64,000 bases of DNA, from the NCBI GenBank assembly GCA_947258795.1, contig CAMYJU010000024.1:1-64000 (forward strand). Reading direction: 5' to 3'. This DNA is from an uncultured Gammaproteobacteria bacterium (GTDB lineage Bacteria; Pseudomonadota; Gammaproteobacteria; DRJJ01). The notes under the pieces are model-generated. The model ran no database searches. It was given only the letters and a program-made list of their open reading frames with translations, and was not told the origin of the DNA. Below are positions 53,365 through 61,372 of the stretch, piece after piece (the stretch's first letter is position 1; every line of letters begins with the position of its first letter). Both the position numbers and the translations under genes were made by a program.

Positions 53365-54062
53365 TGATGCTGTCAATCGAGAAACTCAATCAGTTCTACG
53401 GAGAAAGCCATATTCTTTGGGACCTGGATTTACATATCGAACCGGGTAGTTGTACCTGTCTGATGGGACGCAACGGAGTGGGCAAGACCACCTTGCTCAA
53501 ATGCATTATGGGTCTGCTGCCGGTTAGATCCGGACAGATAAACTACCAGGACCAGGACCTGAGCGTGAAACCGGCGGATTATCGGGCACGGGTCGGGATT
53601 GGATATGTGCCACAGGGTCGTGAGATCTTTTCACAGCTGACGGTGGAGGAAAACCTGCGTACCGGCCTGGCTGCGCGACAGGATGGTCTGAAGGAAATTC
53701 CTGAACGGATATTCGACCTGTTTCCGGTACTCAAATCCATGCTGAACCGGCGTGGAGGCGATTTGTCAGGTGGGCAGCAACAACAGCTCGCGATAGGCAG
53801 GGCATTGGCAATTGATCCAAAGGTCCTGATACTGGATGAGCCAACGGAGGGTATCCAGCCGAATATCGTTAGCGAAATAGGCGATATTATCCTGAAGTTG
53901 AATCGGGATGAGCATCTTACCGTGTTACTGGTCGAGCAAAAACTCGCCTTTGCGAGGCGGGTTGGCCAGTATTTTCACTTGATGGAAAAAGGCCGGATAG
54001 TTGCACAGGGTCCAATGGCTGACCTGGATGACGACCTGGTGCACCGCCATCTGGCCGTGTAA
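53364..54062 (+). CDS. urtE: Urea ABC transporter ATPase UrtE
   Basis: This 232-residue ATPase is of the LivF type. Walker A GRNGVGKTTLLKC, signature LSGGQQQQLAIGRAL, Walker B LILDEPTEGIQPNI and switch VLLVEQKLAF. It completes the urtABCDE operon; the minus-strand kinase gene converges 20 bases later. An ATG one codon downstream is an alternative start. Confidence 0.96.
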   Translation: MMLSIEKLNQFYGESHILWDLDLHIEPGSCTCLMGRNGVGKTTLLKCIMGLLPVRSGQINYQDQDLSVKPADYRARVGIGYVPQGREIFSQLTVEENLRTGLAARQDGLKEIPERIFDLFPVLKSMLNRRGGDLSGGQQQQLAIGRALAIDPKVLILDEPTEGIQPNIVSEIGDIILKLNRDEHLTVLLVEQKLAFARRVGQYFHLMEKGRIVAQGPMADLDDDLVHRHLAV

Positions 54063-54081
54063 GCCGGGACAATAGGCTATG

Positions 54082-56373
54082 TTAATCCTGTCTTAGCGCC
54101 ACGGAACCGTCCGTATTAGCAGACCCCATAATCTGTCGGCACAATTTTTCAAGCTGCTGCATTAGCCCGGGTAGTTTGTCATAAGCACCATCCTTCAGCT
54201 GCTGTTCGATGTCAGTGGCCAGATCCGTCAGCATTGGGTAGCCCATATTGCCGCCCAGCCCTTTCAGGTCATGGATCTGGCGTTGCATTTCTTGCCAGTT
54301 ACCGTCCTGGTGCAAACGCTGGATGTTTTTTTTGATATCAGGCAGACGCGCAAGAAAGAGGTCGACGACTTCGCGAAATTCGTCACCCAGATCGAGCAGG
54401 CTGGAGTTGATAGTTGGGGCATTGCTCACGACATCCGTCGATGCGGACAGGTAACGTTGCAGCACGTCGTAAAACACATTCTGGGTGATAGGCTTGGTAA
54501 TAAAGTCGTTGCAACCCGCATCCAGGCATGCTTCACGATCCTGCATCGAGGCGTTGGCCGTCAAGGCAACTATGGGACCCTTGTAGCCCAGGTTGCGTAA
54601 TCGGCGTGTTGCGGTCAGGCCATCCATAACCGGCATCTGCATATCCATCAGTACCAGATCGTATTCACTGCCCAGTCCGGCATTGACCGCCGCCAGTCCG
54701 GAGTCAACGATCTTGACTTCAACGCCTGCGCGACGCAGGAAGATACTGATCAGCCGCTGGTTATCGGGCATGTCTTCGGCGAGCAGTACGTGACCCTGCA
54801 TTGCCGGCCGGTCATTGCTATGGGTGCCGGATGCGGTACCGGCTTTCCGCTGCATGGGCAGGGAATTCAGTATGCGTACCTGGCTGGTGTCACCGCTATC
54901 GATGGTGACAGAGAATTTGCTGCCGCGGCCCGGTCTGCTGTCCACGGCGATCGAGCCACCCAGCATATTGGCCAATTGCAGTGACAGGCTCAGGCCCAGA
55001 CCGGTACCACCGAACTCGCGTGTTGTGGAAGAGTCGGCCTGGGTAAATGGCTCGAAGATCTTTTTCTGTTGTTCCCTGGACATGCCGATACCGGTGTCGA
55101 CGATATCGATACACAGCTTCTGGTTCAGCTGGTCAAAGCCCACCTCGATATAGACGCTGCCCTTGTCGGTAAACTTGATCGCGTTGTTACACAGATTAAT
55201 CAGGATCTGTTTCAGTCGTAACGGGTCGGTATAAATCAGTTCCGGCAATGGAAAGCGATAGTTGATGCCGCTGACCAGACCCTTCTGTTTGGCCTGCATG
55301 GTCAGCAGTGAATCCAGGTCGCTGATCAGGTCAAAAATGGGCAGCGGGATAATATCGATATCGAGCCGGTCGGCCTCGATTTTCGACAGGTCGAGGATAT
55401 CGTTAATGATATGCAACAGGTGCTGGCCGTTGCGAATAATGGTCTGTACCGAGGTCTGACGGTCTGATGGTGTGGCGGTATTGTCCATCATGGTCTCGGC
55501 AAAACCGATGATTGCAGTCAGCGGGGTGCGGATCTCGTGACTCATGCTGGCCAGGAAGGCGCTCTTGGCGCGCGTCGCGGTCTCCAGCTGGTGATTGGCA
55601 TCGCGCAGTTTTTCCATGATCTGGTCTTTTTCATCGGTACTGGCGCGTATTGCGCGGGTCATTTCGTTAAATGAACTGGCCAGCTCACCCAGTTCGTCAC
55701 GTGAATTGATCTGCGTGCGATGATTCAGGTTGCCACTGGCTACTTCCTTGGCGCTGTGGATCAGGTCGCGTATCGGGTGCAGGGCGTCATAGCGAAACAC
55801 CAGGTAGATACACAGACTCAGAAAGATAATGATCACACTGCCTTCGACCAGTTGCTGGTATAGCACCTGCTCCGACAGCTCATTGACACGACGGTCGCTG
55901 ATGCCCAACGCGACGGTGCCGATCAACTGGCCGTTGGACAGGATCGGGAAGCGCATAGGCAAGATATCTTCCTGTTTGTCCACGTAGGACAGCGTATCGG
56001 TCAGATTGGCGCGGATGTTACCGGCCAGATGCGGGTTATCCGGGTCCAGGTAGGAGGTCAGGTTATCGTTGGCCGGCGACAGGATTACACCATAGACCAC
56101 ATCCTCCTGCTGCGTGATTTCACGCATGTACTGTTCCAACAGCACGAAATCATAGCCCAGTATCGCTTCCGGGCTGATCAGCGCAACAAACGAGCCCAGC
56201 ATGTTGCCTTGCTGGATCAGCTGGTCATGGAAGTTTTTTTTCTGGGTGTAATAGTTAATGAATGCGCCGATGCTCATGGTGATCGCCAGTATCACGATCA
56301 CCACGATAATAAACTTCATGCCCAGGCTGATCCTGTGGCGTATTGTGCGTGATGCGGGCACAGTAGCTGTCAT
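54082..56373 (-). CDS. Hybrid sensor histidine kinase (HAMP-HisKA-HATPase-REC-HPT)
   Basis: This 763-residue membrane kinase has helix one at about 15 to 42, a periplasmic domain of about 130 residues, helix two at about 175 to 195, and HAMP (HPIRDLIHSAKEVASGNL). The HisKA phospho-His is in ASMSHEIRTPLTAI; the ATPase has N-box NLCNNAIKFTDKG and G-boxes IVDTGIGM and GGTGLGLSLS. A receiver follows with Asp in VLMDMQMPVMDG, and a C-terminal HPT with His in QIHDLKGLGGNMG. BarA-like order. Its start overlaps the stop of the PhnD-like receptor gene by four bases, suggesting a receptor-kinase pair. Confidence 0.93.
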   Translation of the reverse strand: MTATVPASRTIRHRISLGMKFIIVVIVILAITMSIGAFINYYTQKKNFHDQLIQQGNMLGSFVALISPEAILGYDFVLLEQYMREITQQEDVVYGVILSPANDNLTSYLDPDNPHLAGNIRANLTDTLSYVDKQEDILPMRFPILSNGQLIGTVALGISDRRVNELSEQVLYQQLVEGSVIIIFLSLCIYLVFRYDALHPIRDLIHSAKEVASGNLNHRTQINSRDELGELASSFNEMTRAIRASTDEKDQIMEKLRDANHQLETATRAKSAFLASMSHEIRTPLTAIIGFAETMMDNTATPSDRQTSVQTIIRNGQHLLHIINDILDLSKIEADRLDIDIIPLPIFDLISDLDSLLTMQAKQKGLVSGINYRFPLPELIYTDPLRLKQILINLCNNAIKFTDKGSVYIEVGFDQLNQKLCIDIVDTGIGMSREQQKKIFEPFTQADSSTTREFGGTGLGLSLSLQLANMLGGSIAVDSRPGRGSKFSVTIDSGDTSQVRILNSLPMQRKAGTASGTHSNDRPAMQGHVLLAEDMPDNQRLISIFLRRAGVEVKIVDSGLAAVNAGLGSEYDLVLMDMQMPVMDGLTATRRLRNLGYKGPIVALTANASMQDREACLDAGCNDFITKPITQNVFYDVLQRYLSASTDVVSNAPTINSSLLDLGDEFREVVDLFLARLPDIKKNIQRLHQDGNWQEMQRQIHDLKGLGGNMGYPMLTDLATDIEQQLKDGAYDKLPGLMQQLEKLCRQIMGSANTDGSVALRQD

Positions 56374-57281
56374 TGGGCTACTTTGGCAATCAGTCGCCTG
56401 TGCGGATCAAAGTCCTTGTCAGTTACCCGGTACAGGCCAGTCAGTTTGGCACTGGCCAGAATCCGCTGGCCTCGTTCGGACCGCTTAAGGGTAAGCATGG
56501 CGCGGGTGATTTGCTGTTTCAGTTGTTGCCCAAGGCGTTTATTGACCGCCCAGGGCAGGTGTACCAGTGGTTCGGATTTCGCCAGGAACTTGATTTTGTT
56601 GATGTCGATGCTGGATCTGACCATCGGCATTTTCAATGCCGGTGAACCGACACCGGCCGCATCGGATTGATGGTGCCAGGTAGCCAGGCTGGCGTTCGGC
56701 GGATTTTTCGCAAACAGTTCGCGGTAATCACCGGCCTTTAAACCGGCATCGCGTAACATCGCAGTGGTTGCGATATAGGAAATCATTGCCTTGCGTCCTC
56801 CGCCAAAGATAACGCGCTTGCCTTTCAGGTCGGACAGTTTGTCTATGCCACCGTCAGTGCGGGCAATGATCGCGGCACTGATAGTTTTAATTCCGAATTC
56901 CTCATTGGCAAGAATCACCTGGTATCCGTGGTCCTTGTTGCTCTCAATATAATGGAGCTGGTTGTAATGCACTATATCATATTCCTGTTTTGCCACGCCT
57001 TCCCAGAATGAACCGAAGTCATGTGCCGTGACCAGTTTGACCGGCCGGCCGAGTTGTTCGCTCAGATAGTCGGTCAGTGGCTGGAACATCCTGATGGTGT
57101 TGATTGCATTCCGGCGTGGGAAGATCCCCATCACCAGGGGTTGCTGTTGTGCTGCATTGGGGCCGTTGGCATCAGGTACACTGGCAGTGAATCCGGTGGT
57201 CAGGAAACCGATCAATGGCAGTAACAGCAGTTGTTTGCTCAGGAACATCATTTTTTGATACATATTGGTATTCAGGGCCAT
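56370..57281 (-). CDS. PhnD-like periplasmic binding protein paired with the kinase
   Basis: This is a protein of about 303 residues; ATG codons at 57320, 57281 and 57263 are in frame without clear ribosome sites, and I chose 57281. Signal peptide QLLLLPLIGFLTTGFTAS. Family pattern of phosphate/phosphite/phosphonate receptors: PLVMGIFPRRNAINTIRMFQPLTDYLSEQLGRPVKLV, QEYDIVHYNQLHYIE, LKGKRVIFGGGRKAMISYI. No ABC permease or ATPase is adjacent; the next gene, overlapping by four bases, is a histidine kinase. It probably presents a ligand to the kinase rather than to a transporter; the ligand is unknown. Confidence 0.82.
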   Translation of the reverse strand: MALNTNMYQKMMFLSKQLLLLPLIGFLTTGFTASVPDANGPNAAQQQPLVMGIFPRRNAINTIRMFQPLTDYLSEQLGRPVKLVTAHDFGSFWEGVAKQEYDIVHYNQLHYIESNKDHGYQVILANEEFGIKTISAAIIARTDGGIDKLSDLKGKRVIFGGGRKAMISYIATTAMLRDAGLKAGDYRELFAKNPPNASLATWHHQSDAAGVGSPALKMPMVRSSIDINKIKFLAKSEPLVHLPWAVNKRLGQQLKQQITRAMLTLKRSERGQRILASAKLTGLYRVTDKDFDPHRRLIAKVAQ

Positions 57282-57536
57282 GTCTGTCTGCCAGGTATAA
57301 TCGCCCGGTGTATGCCTCATTGTCTCTGGCAGCTATATCGGTATGCCTGATTCCGGGGCTTCACCGTTTGCGGCTGTGCAACAGGATTGTCTTATCCCAT
57401 TTGATGTCAACGACGGCCAGTCACAATATCCAGACATAAACTGTAGTATGAACAGCGGCATAAAGCATCAAACCTGTGGTAAAACAAGGTTAAATTTTGT
57501 TGCAGCCCTGTATCATGGGAAGCAGTTCACAGCTTG

Positions 57537-59051
57537 TCAGATGATCGCGTGGATACGTCCTGGGTCGCGCTGGTGATAGCTCAGTGCCTCGGTCAAGTGT
57601 GCGGTACTGATTACGGCTGACTGGTCAAGATCGGCTATCGTGCGCGCCAGTTTCAGTGCGCGATGGTAGGAGCGAGACGACATCGACAGCTTGTCGATGG
57701 CCTTTTGCAGTATCGAGGCATCGGCTTCCGACAGGTTGCAGTGTGCCTCGATGTCGTTGGCATCCAGGCGCGCGTTCAGCTTGCCTGAACGTTGCTGCTG
57801 GACGGCGTGGGCCTGACAGACCCGTGTACGGACCGTGGCGCTATCCTCGACGGTTTGATCCTTCTGGAGCAGGGTCAGTGGCTGCCTGGGTACATCGATA
57901 TGCAGGTCGATGCGGTCCAGCAACGGTCCTGACAGGCGGCTATGGTAGCGGCTGATCAGCCCTGGGCTGCAACGGCAACGGCCACTGTTGTCACCCAGGT
58001 AACCGCAAGGGCAGGGGTTCATCGCCGCGATCAGCTGGAACTGAGCCGGGAATTCGGATTGCCGCGCGGCACGCGAGATCACGATACGGCCGGATTCCAG
58101 CGGTTCGCGCAGCACTTCCAGGCTGCGTCGTTCAAATTCAGGCAGCTCGTCCAGAAACAGAACGCCGTGATGCGCGCGCGAGATCTCGCCTGGGCGCGGG
58201 TGGGTGCTGCCGCCAACCAGGGCCACGGCAGAGGTGGTGTGATGGGGTGTCCTGAACGGCCGCTGGGCCCACTGTTTGCTGATATCGCGCTCCCCGCACA
58301 AAGACGCGATACTGGCCACCTCCAGCGCCTGCTGTTCGTTCAGTTCGGGCAGTATGCCGGGCAGGCAGCTGGCCAGCATGGTTTTGCCGGTACCGGGCGG
58401 GCCGCACATGAGCAGGTTATGCCCCCCGGCCGCTGCGACTTCCAGTGCCCGGCGGGCGGCGCTCTGGCCCTGCACCTGGCCCATATCGGTCAGCGGTCCG
58501 GTCGCGCTCGGGGTGGCGTGGCGGGCGCAGGACAGCTGCAACGAGCCGGCCAGGTGTGCACAGACATCGCTCAGGTGACCGGCGGTATAGACATTACCGG
58601 CATCGACCAGTGCCGCCTCGGCCTCATTTTCAGTTGGACAGATCAGACGGCGCCCGGCACGGCGGGTATGCAGGCTGACCGGCAGCACACCGTGGACCGG
58701 TCGCAGCACACCACTAAGCGCCAGCTCACCGATAAATTCGTACTGATCCAGCTCCTCAACCGGGATCTGTCCGGACGCGGCCAGCACGCCCAGTGCGATC
58801 GGTAGGTCATAACGACTGCCTTCCTTGGGTATATCGGCCGGTGCCAGGTTGATGGTGATGCGGCGGTTCGGGAACTCGAAATGACTGTTCTGGATCGCGC
58901 CACGTACGCGGTCCTTGCTCTCGCGTACAGCGGTTTCAGGCAGACCAACGATAGACAGGCCGGGCAGGCCATTCGACAGATGCACCTCGACCGTGACCGG
59001 CGGGGCATCGACGCCGTCCTGGGCGCGGGTAGAGATAATGGCAAGTGCCAT
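57537..59051 (-). CDS. comM: ComM/YifB-type Mg-chelatase-like AAA+ ATPase
   Basis: This 504-residue protein has an N-terminal Lon-protease-like fold (residues about 20 to 150; GLPGLSIVGLPETAVRESKDRVRGAI), Walker A CGPPGTGKTMLA, Walker B GVLFLDELPEF, sensor NPCPCGYLGD with zinc-type Cys motif, and a C-terminal Mg-chelatase domain (SSRSYHRALKLARTIADL). ComM is a helicase that promotes branch migration during natural transformation. Length matches the family. Confidence 0.95.
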   Translation of the reverse strand: MALAIISTRAQDGVDAPPVTVEVHLSNGLPGLSIVGLPETAVRESKDRVRGAIQNSHFEFPNRRITINLAPADIPKEGSRYDLPIALGVLAASGQIPVEELDQYEFIGELALSGVLRPVHGVLPVSLHTRRAGRRLICPTENEAEAALVDAGNVYTAGHLSDVCAHLAGSLQLSCARHATPSATGPLTDMGQVQGQSAARRALEVAAAGGHNLLMCGPPGTGKTMLASCLPGILPELNEQQALEVASIASLCGERDISKQWAQRPFRTPHHTTSAVALVGGSTHPRPGEISRAHHGVLFLDELPEFERRSLEVLREPLESGRIVISRAARQSEFPAQFQLIAAMNPCPCGYLGDNSGRCRCSPGLISRYHSRLSGPLLDRIDLHIDVPRQPLTLLQKDQTVEDSATVRTRVCQAHAVQQQRSGKLNARLDANDIEAHCNLSEADASILQKAIDKLSMSSRSYHRALKLARTIADLDQSAVISTAHLTEALSYHQRDPGRIHAII

Positions 59052-59138
59052 AGCAGGAATCCTTTCCTAGTAGTTGGACCCCAGAAGATACTAGATATAT
59101 TGCGATTTGTACAATTGCATGCACCGTCCCGGTGCAAT

Positions 59139-60038
59139 TCAGCAAGGCCCGTTTGTGAACAGCTGCTGGAACTGCGCCGCCAGTTCCCGGGTAGCCGGAC
59201 CAGGCTCAGCGCTACAGCCGTAAACCAGGTACAGATGGCTGCGGTAGCAGCGGCCCTGTTGTAACGGCAGGGGTCTGAGCAGCCCCTGGTCCAGGGCTGG
59301 GCGGATATGATGGGTCGGCAGCCAGCTAAACCCGAGCCCGGCCATCACTGCCTCGACCGCGCTGTTCAGGTGGGTCACCGTCCATTGTAGCTCGGATGGC
59401 AGAAAGCCGGCATCGCGCTGTTTACGTATTCCGGAATCGCTGATTACTACATGCAGTTCGGATTGCAGGTCGGCCAGGGTCAGTTCACGGCCGAGTTGAT
59501 GCAGCCTGTGATCAGGATGGGCGACCGCGACGAATTCGATTTCGGTCAGCAGTTCGCCAAGATAGCCGGCCGGCAGGGTGCCGGTGATGACCAGGTCGGC
59601 CCGGTCCTGTTCCAGCGCATCGTCCGCGCCGGACATCACCACCTGGGTCAGCCTGACCTGGCTGCCGCGACTGAGCGGGTGAAATCCCTGCAGGGCCTGC
59701 ATTAACAGCCGGTCCGGAAAGGCCGCATCGACCACCAGCCGGATTTCCGCCTCCCATCCCTGTTCCAGGCTCTGTGCAAAGGCCTCGATTGTGGCGGCGT
59801 CATCGAGCAGGTGACGCGCGCGTTGCAGCAGCGCGCGGCCTTGATCGGTGAGTTCGGCCTTGCGCCCGTTGATGACCAGTAGCTCGACACCAAGCTGCGT
59901 TTCCAGCTTGTCGATTGCATAACTGATGGTCGACTGGCTGCGATGCAGGTACTGCGCAGCCTGGGCATAACCATTGTGGTCGACCACCGCCTGCAGCGCG
60001 CGCCATTGTTCCAATGTGGTACGTGGATGGTAAGACAT
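59139..60038 (-). CDS. LysR-family transcriptional regulator
   Basis: This 299-residue protein has an N-terminal winged helix-turn-helix (TLEQWRALQAVVDHNGYAQAAQYLHRSQSTISYAIDKLE) and a C-terminal periplasmic-binding-like effector domain (from about residue 92). It is divergent from the doxX-pirin pair, with 111 AT-rich bases between that contain ATTATnnnATAAT-like symmetric stretches, the usual position of LysR sites. It likely controls doxX and pirin; effector unknown. Confidence 0.93.
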   Translation of the reverse strand: MSYHPRTTLEQWRALQAVVDHNGYAQAAQYLHRSQSTISYAIDKLETQLGVELLVINGRKAELTDQGRALLQRARHLLDDAATIEAFAQSLEQGWEAEIRLVVDAAFPDRLLMQALQGFHPLSRGSQVRLTQVVMSGADDALEQDRADLVITGTLPAGYLGELLTEIEFVAVAHPDHRLHQLGRELTLADLQSELHVVISDSGIRKQRDAGFLPSELQWTVTHLNSAVEAVMAGLGFSWLPTHHIRPALDQGLLRPLPLQQGRCYRSHLYLVYGCSAEPGPATRELAAQFQQLFTNGPC

Positions 60039-60149
60039 ATCGATATTTTAGATCATTATTAACAATATTATGAACTTTATTATCTAAAATTATAAACGAT
60101 AATGAATCCCGAGTAGTTATTACGTGTTTGACAACTGGAGGGAAGAATC

Positions 60150-60539
60150 ATGGACAAAGTTATGAATATCGCCGGGCGGGTGTTACTGGCCCAGATCTTT
60201 ATACTGGCCGGGATCAACAAGATCGGTGCCTACGCCGCAACCCAGGCCTATATGGAGGCGATGGGGGTTGCCGCTATGCTGTTGCCACTGGTAATAGTGC
60301 TGGAACTGGGCGCCGGGATAGCGCTGCTGGTGGGCTGGAAGACCCGTTGGGCGGCCTGGGCGCTGGCCGTGTTTACATTGGTTGCGGCCTTCGTGTTTCA
60401 CGGCAATCTCAATGATCAGATTCAGGGCATACTGTTTATGAAAAATCTGGCTATTGCCGGTGGACTGCTGGTCGTATCCGTTAGCGCAACACAACATGGT
60501 TGGAGCGTCGACCGTTATTTGCAGGCCGAACAGGCATAG
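60150..60539 (+). CDS. DoxX-family membrane protein
   Basis: This 129-residue protein has four hydrophobic segments and the DoxX pattern (GRVLLAQIFILAGINKIGAYAATQAYMEAMGV, ALLVGWKTRWAAWALAVFTLVAAFVFHGN). DoxX-like proteins are associated with redox or thiosulfate:quinone chemistry in some organisms, but most are uncharacterised. GGAGGGA ribosome site. It is followed 52 bases later by the pirin gene, and both probably answer to the divergent LysR regulator. Confidence 0.9.
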   Translation: MDKVMNIAGRVLLAQIFILAGINKIGAYAATQAYMEAMGVAAMLLPLVIVLELGAGIALLVGWKTRWAAWALAVFTLVAAFVFHGNLNDQIQGILFMKNLAIAGGLLVVSVSATQHGWSVDRYLQAEQA

Positions 60540-60591
60540 CTACTCGACAGGCCAGGATCGGGAAACCGGTATGGGTTAAGGAGAACAGGTA

Positions 60592-61320
60592 ATGAACAAA
60601 GTTATCCATCGGGCAGACAGTCGCGGCGCGGCCGAACATGGCTGGCTGCATAGCAAGCACAGTTTCAGTTTCGCAAGTTATTACAATCCGGAGCGTATGG
60701 GGTTCGGACTGTTGCGTGTGCTGAACGATGACCTGGTCGAACCCGGAGCCGGCTTCCCGACCCATCCGCATCAGGACATGGAGATCATCTCAATTCCACT
60801 ATCGGGTAGTCTGCGTCACCAGGACAGTATGGGCAATGTGCATCAGATCAGCGCCGGCGAGATCCAGGTGATGTCGGCTGGTACCGGCATTACGCATTCT
60901 GAATATAACGGTTCGAACGACGATCCGGTCAATTTCCTGCAAATATGGGTGCAACCGAAACTCTATGGTATCGAACCGCGTTATGCGCAACAACGATTTG
61001 ATCCGGCGCAGCGACAGAACCGCTTGCAGTTCGTGATTACGACCGACGCCAGAGAGGATGCGATGCAGATCAACCAGGATGCCTGGTTTGCACTAAGCGA
61101 TCTGGATGCCGGCAACTCGATCAAATATCAACTACAAGGACAGGGTACCGGTGTGTATGTGTTTGTCCTCGAAGGGCAGATCGAAGTGGCCGGTGAGCGC
61201 TTGAACAAATGCGATGCGATCGGTGTGAATGGCGAGAACAAGATAGAGATCACGGCACTTGGTAATGGGTCTGCTTCGATATTGTTTATCGAGATACCTC
61301 ACGATGACAGCCTTTTGTAG
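60592..61320 (+). CDS. Pirin-family protein (YhhW-like, possible quercetinase)
   Basis: This 242-residue bicupin protein has metal ligands in the first cupin: THPHQDMEII, with further His in GTGITHSEYN and the Glu position nearby. Opening VIHRADSRGAAEHGWLHSKHSFSFASYYNPERMGFG is typical of YhhW/pirin. E. coli YhhW has quercetin 2,3-dioxygenase activity; physiological role is unclear. A LysR-DoxX-pirin group is a common bacterial arrangement for electrophile or redox response. Confidence 0.93.
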   Translation: MNKVIHRADSRGAAEHGWLHSKHSFSFASYYNPERMGFGLLRVLNDDLVEPGAGFPTHPHQDMEIISIPLSGSLRHQDSMGNVHQISAGEIQVMSAGTGITHSEYNGSNDDPVNFLQIWVQPKLYGIEPRYAQQRFDPAQRQNRLQFVITTDAREDAMQINQDAWFALSDLDAGNSIKYQLQGQGTGVYVFVLEGQIEVAGERLNKCDAIGVNGENKIEITALGNGSASILFIEIPHDDSLL

Positions 61321-61372
61321 TCGTCATAGCGAATTGCCCTGAATCACCGTAGGTGGTTAGGGCAATTGCGCA

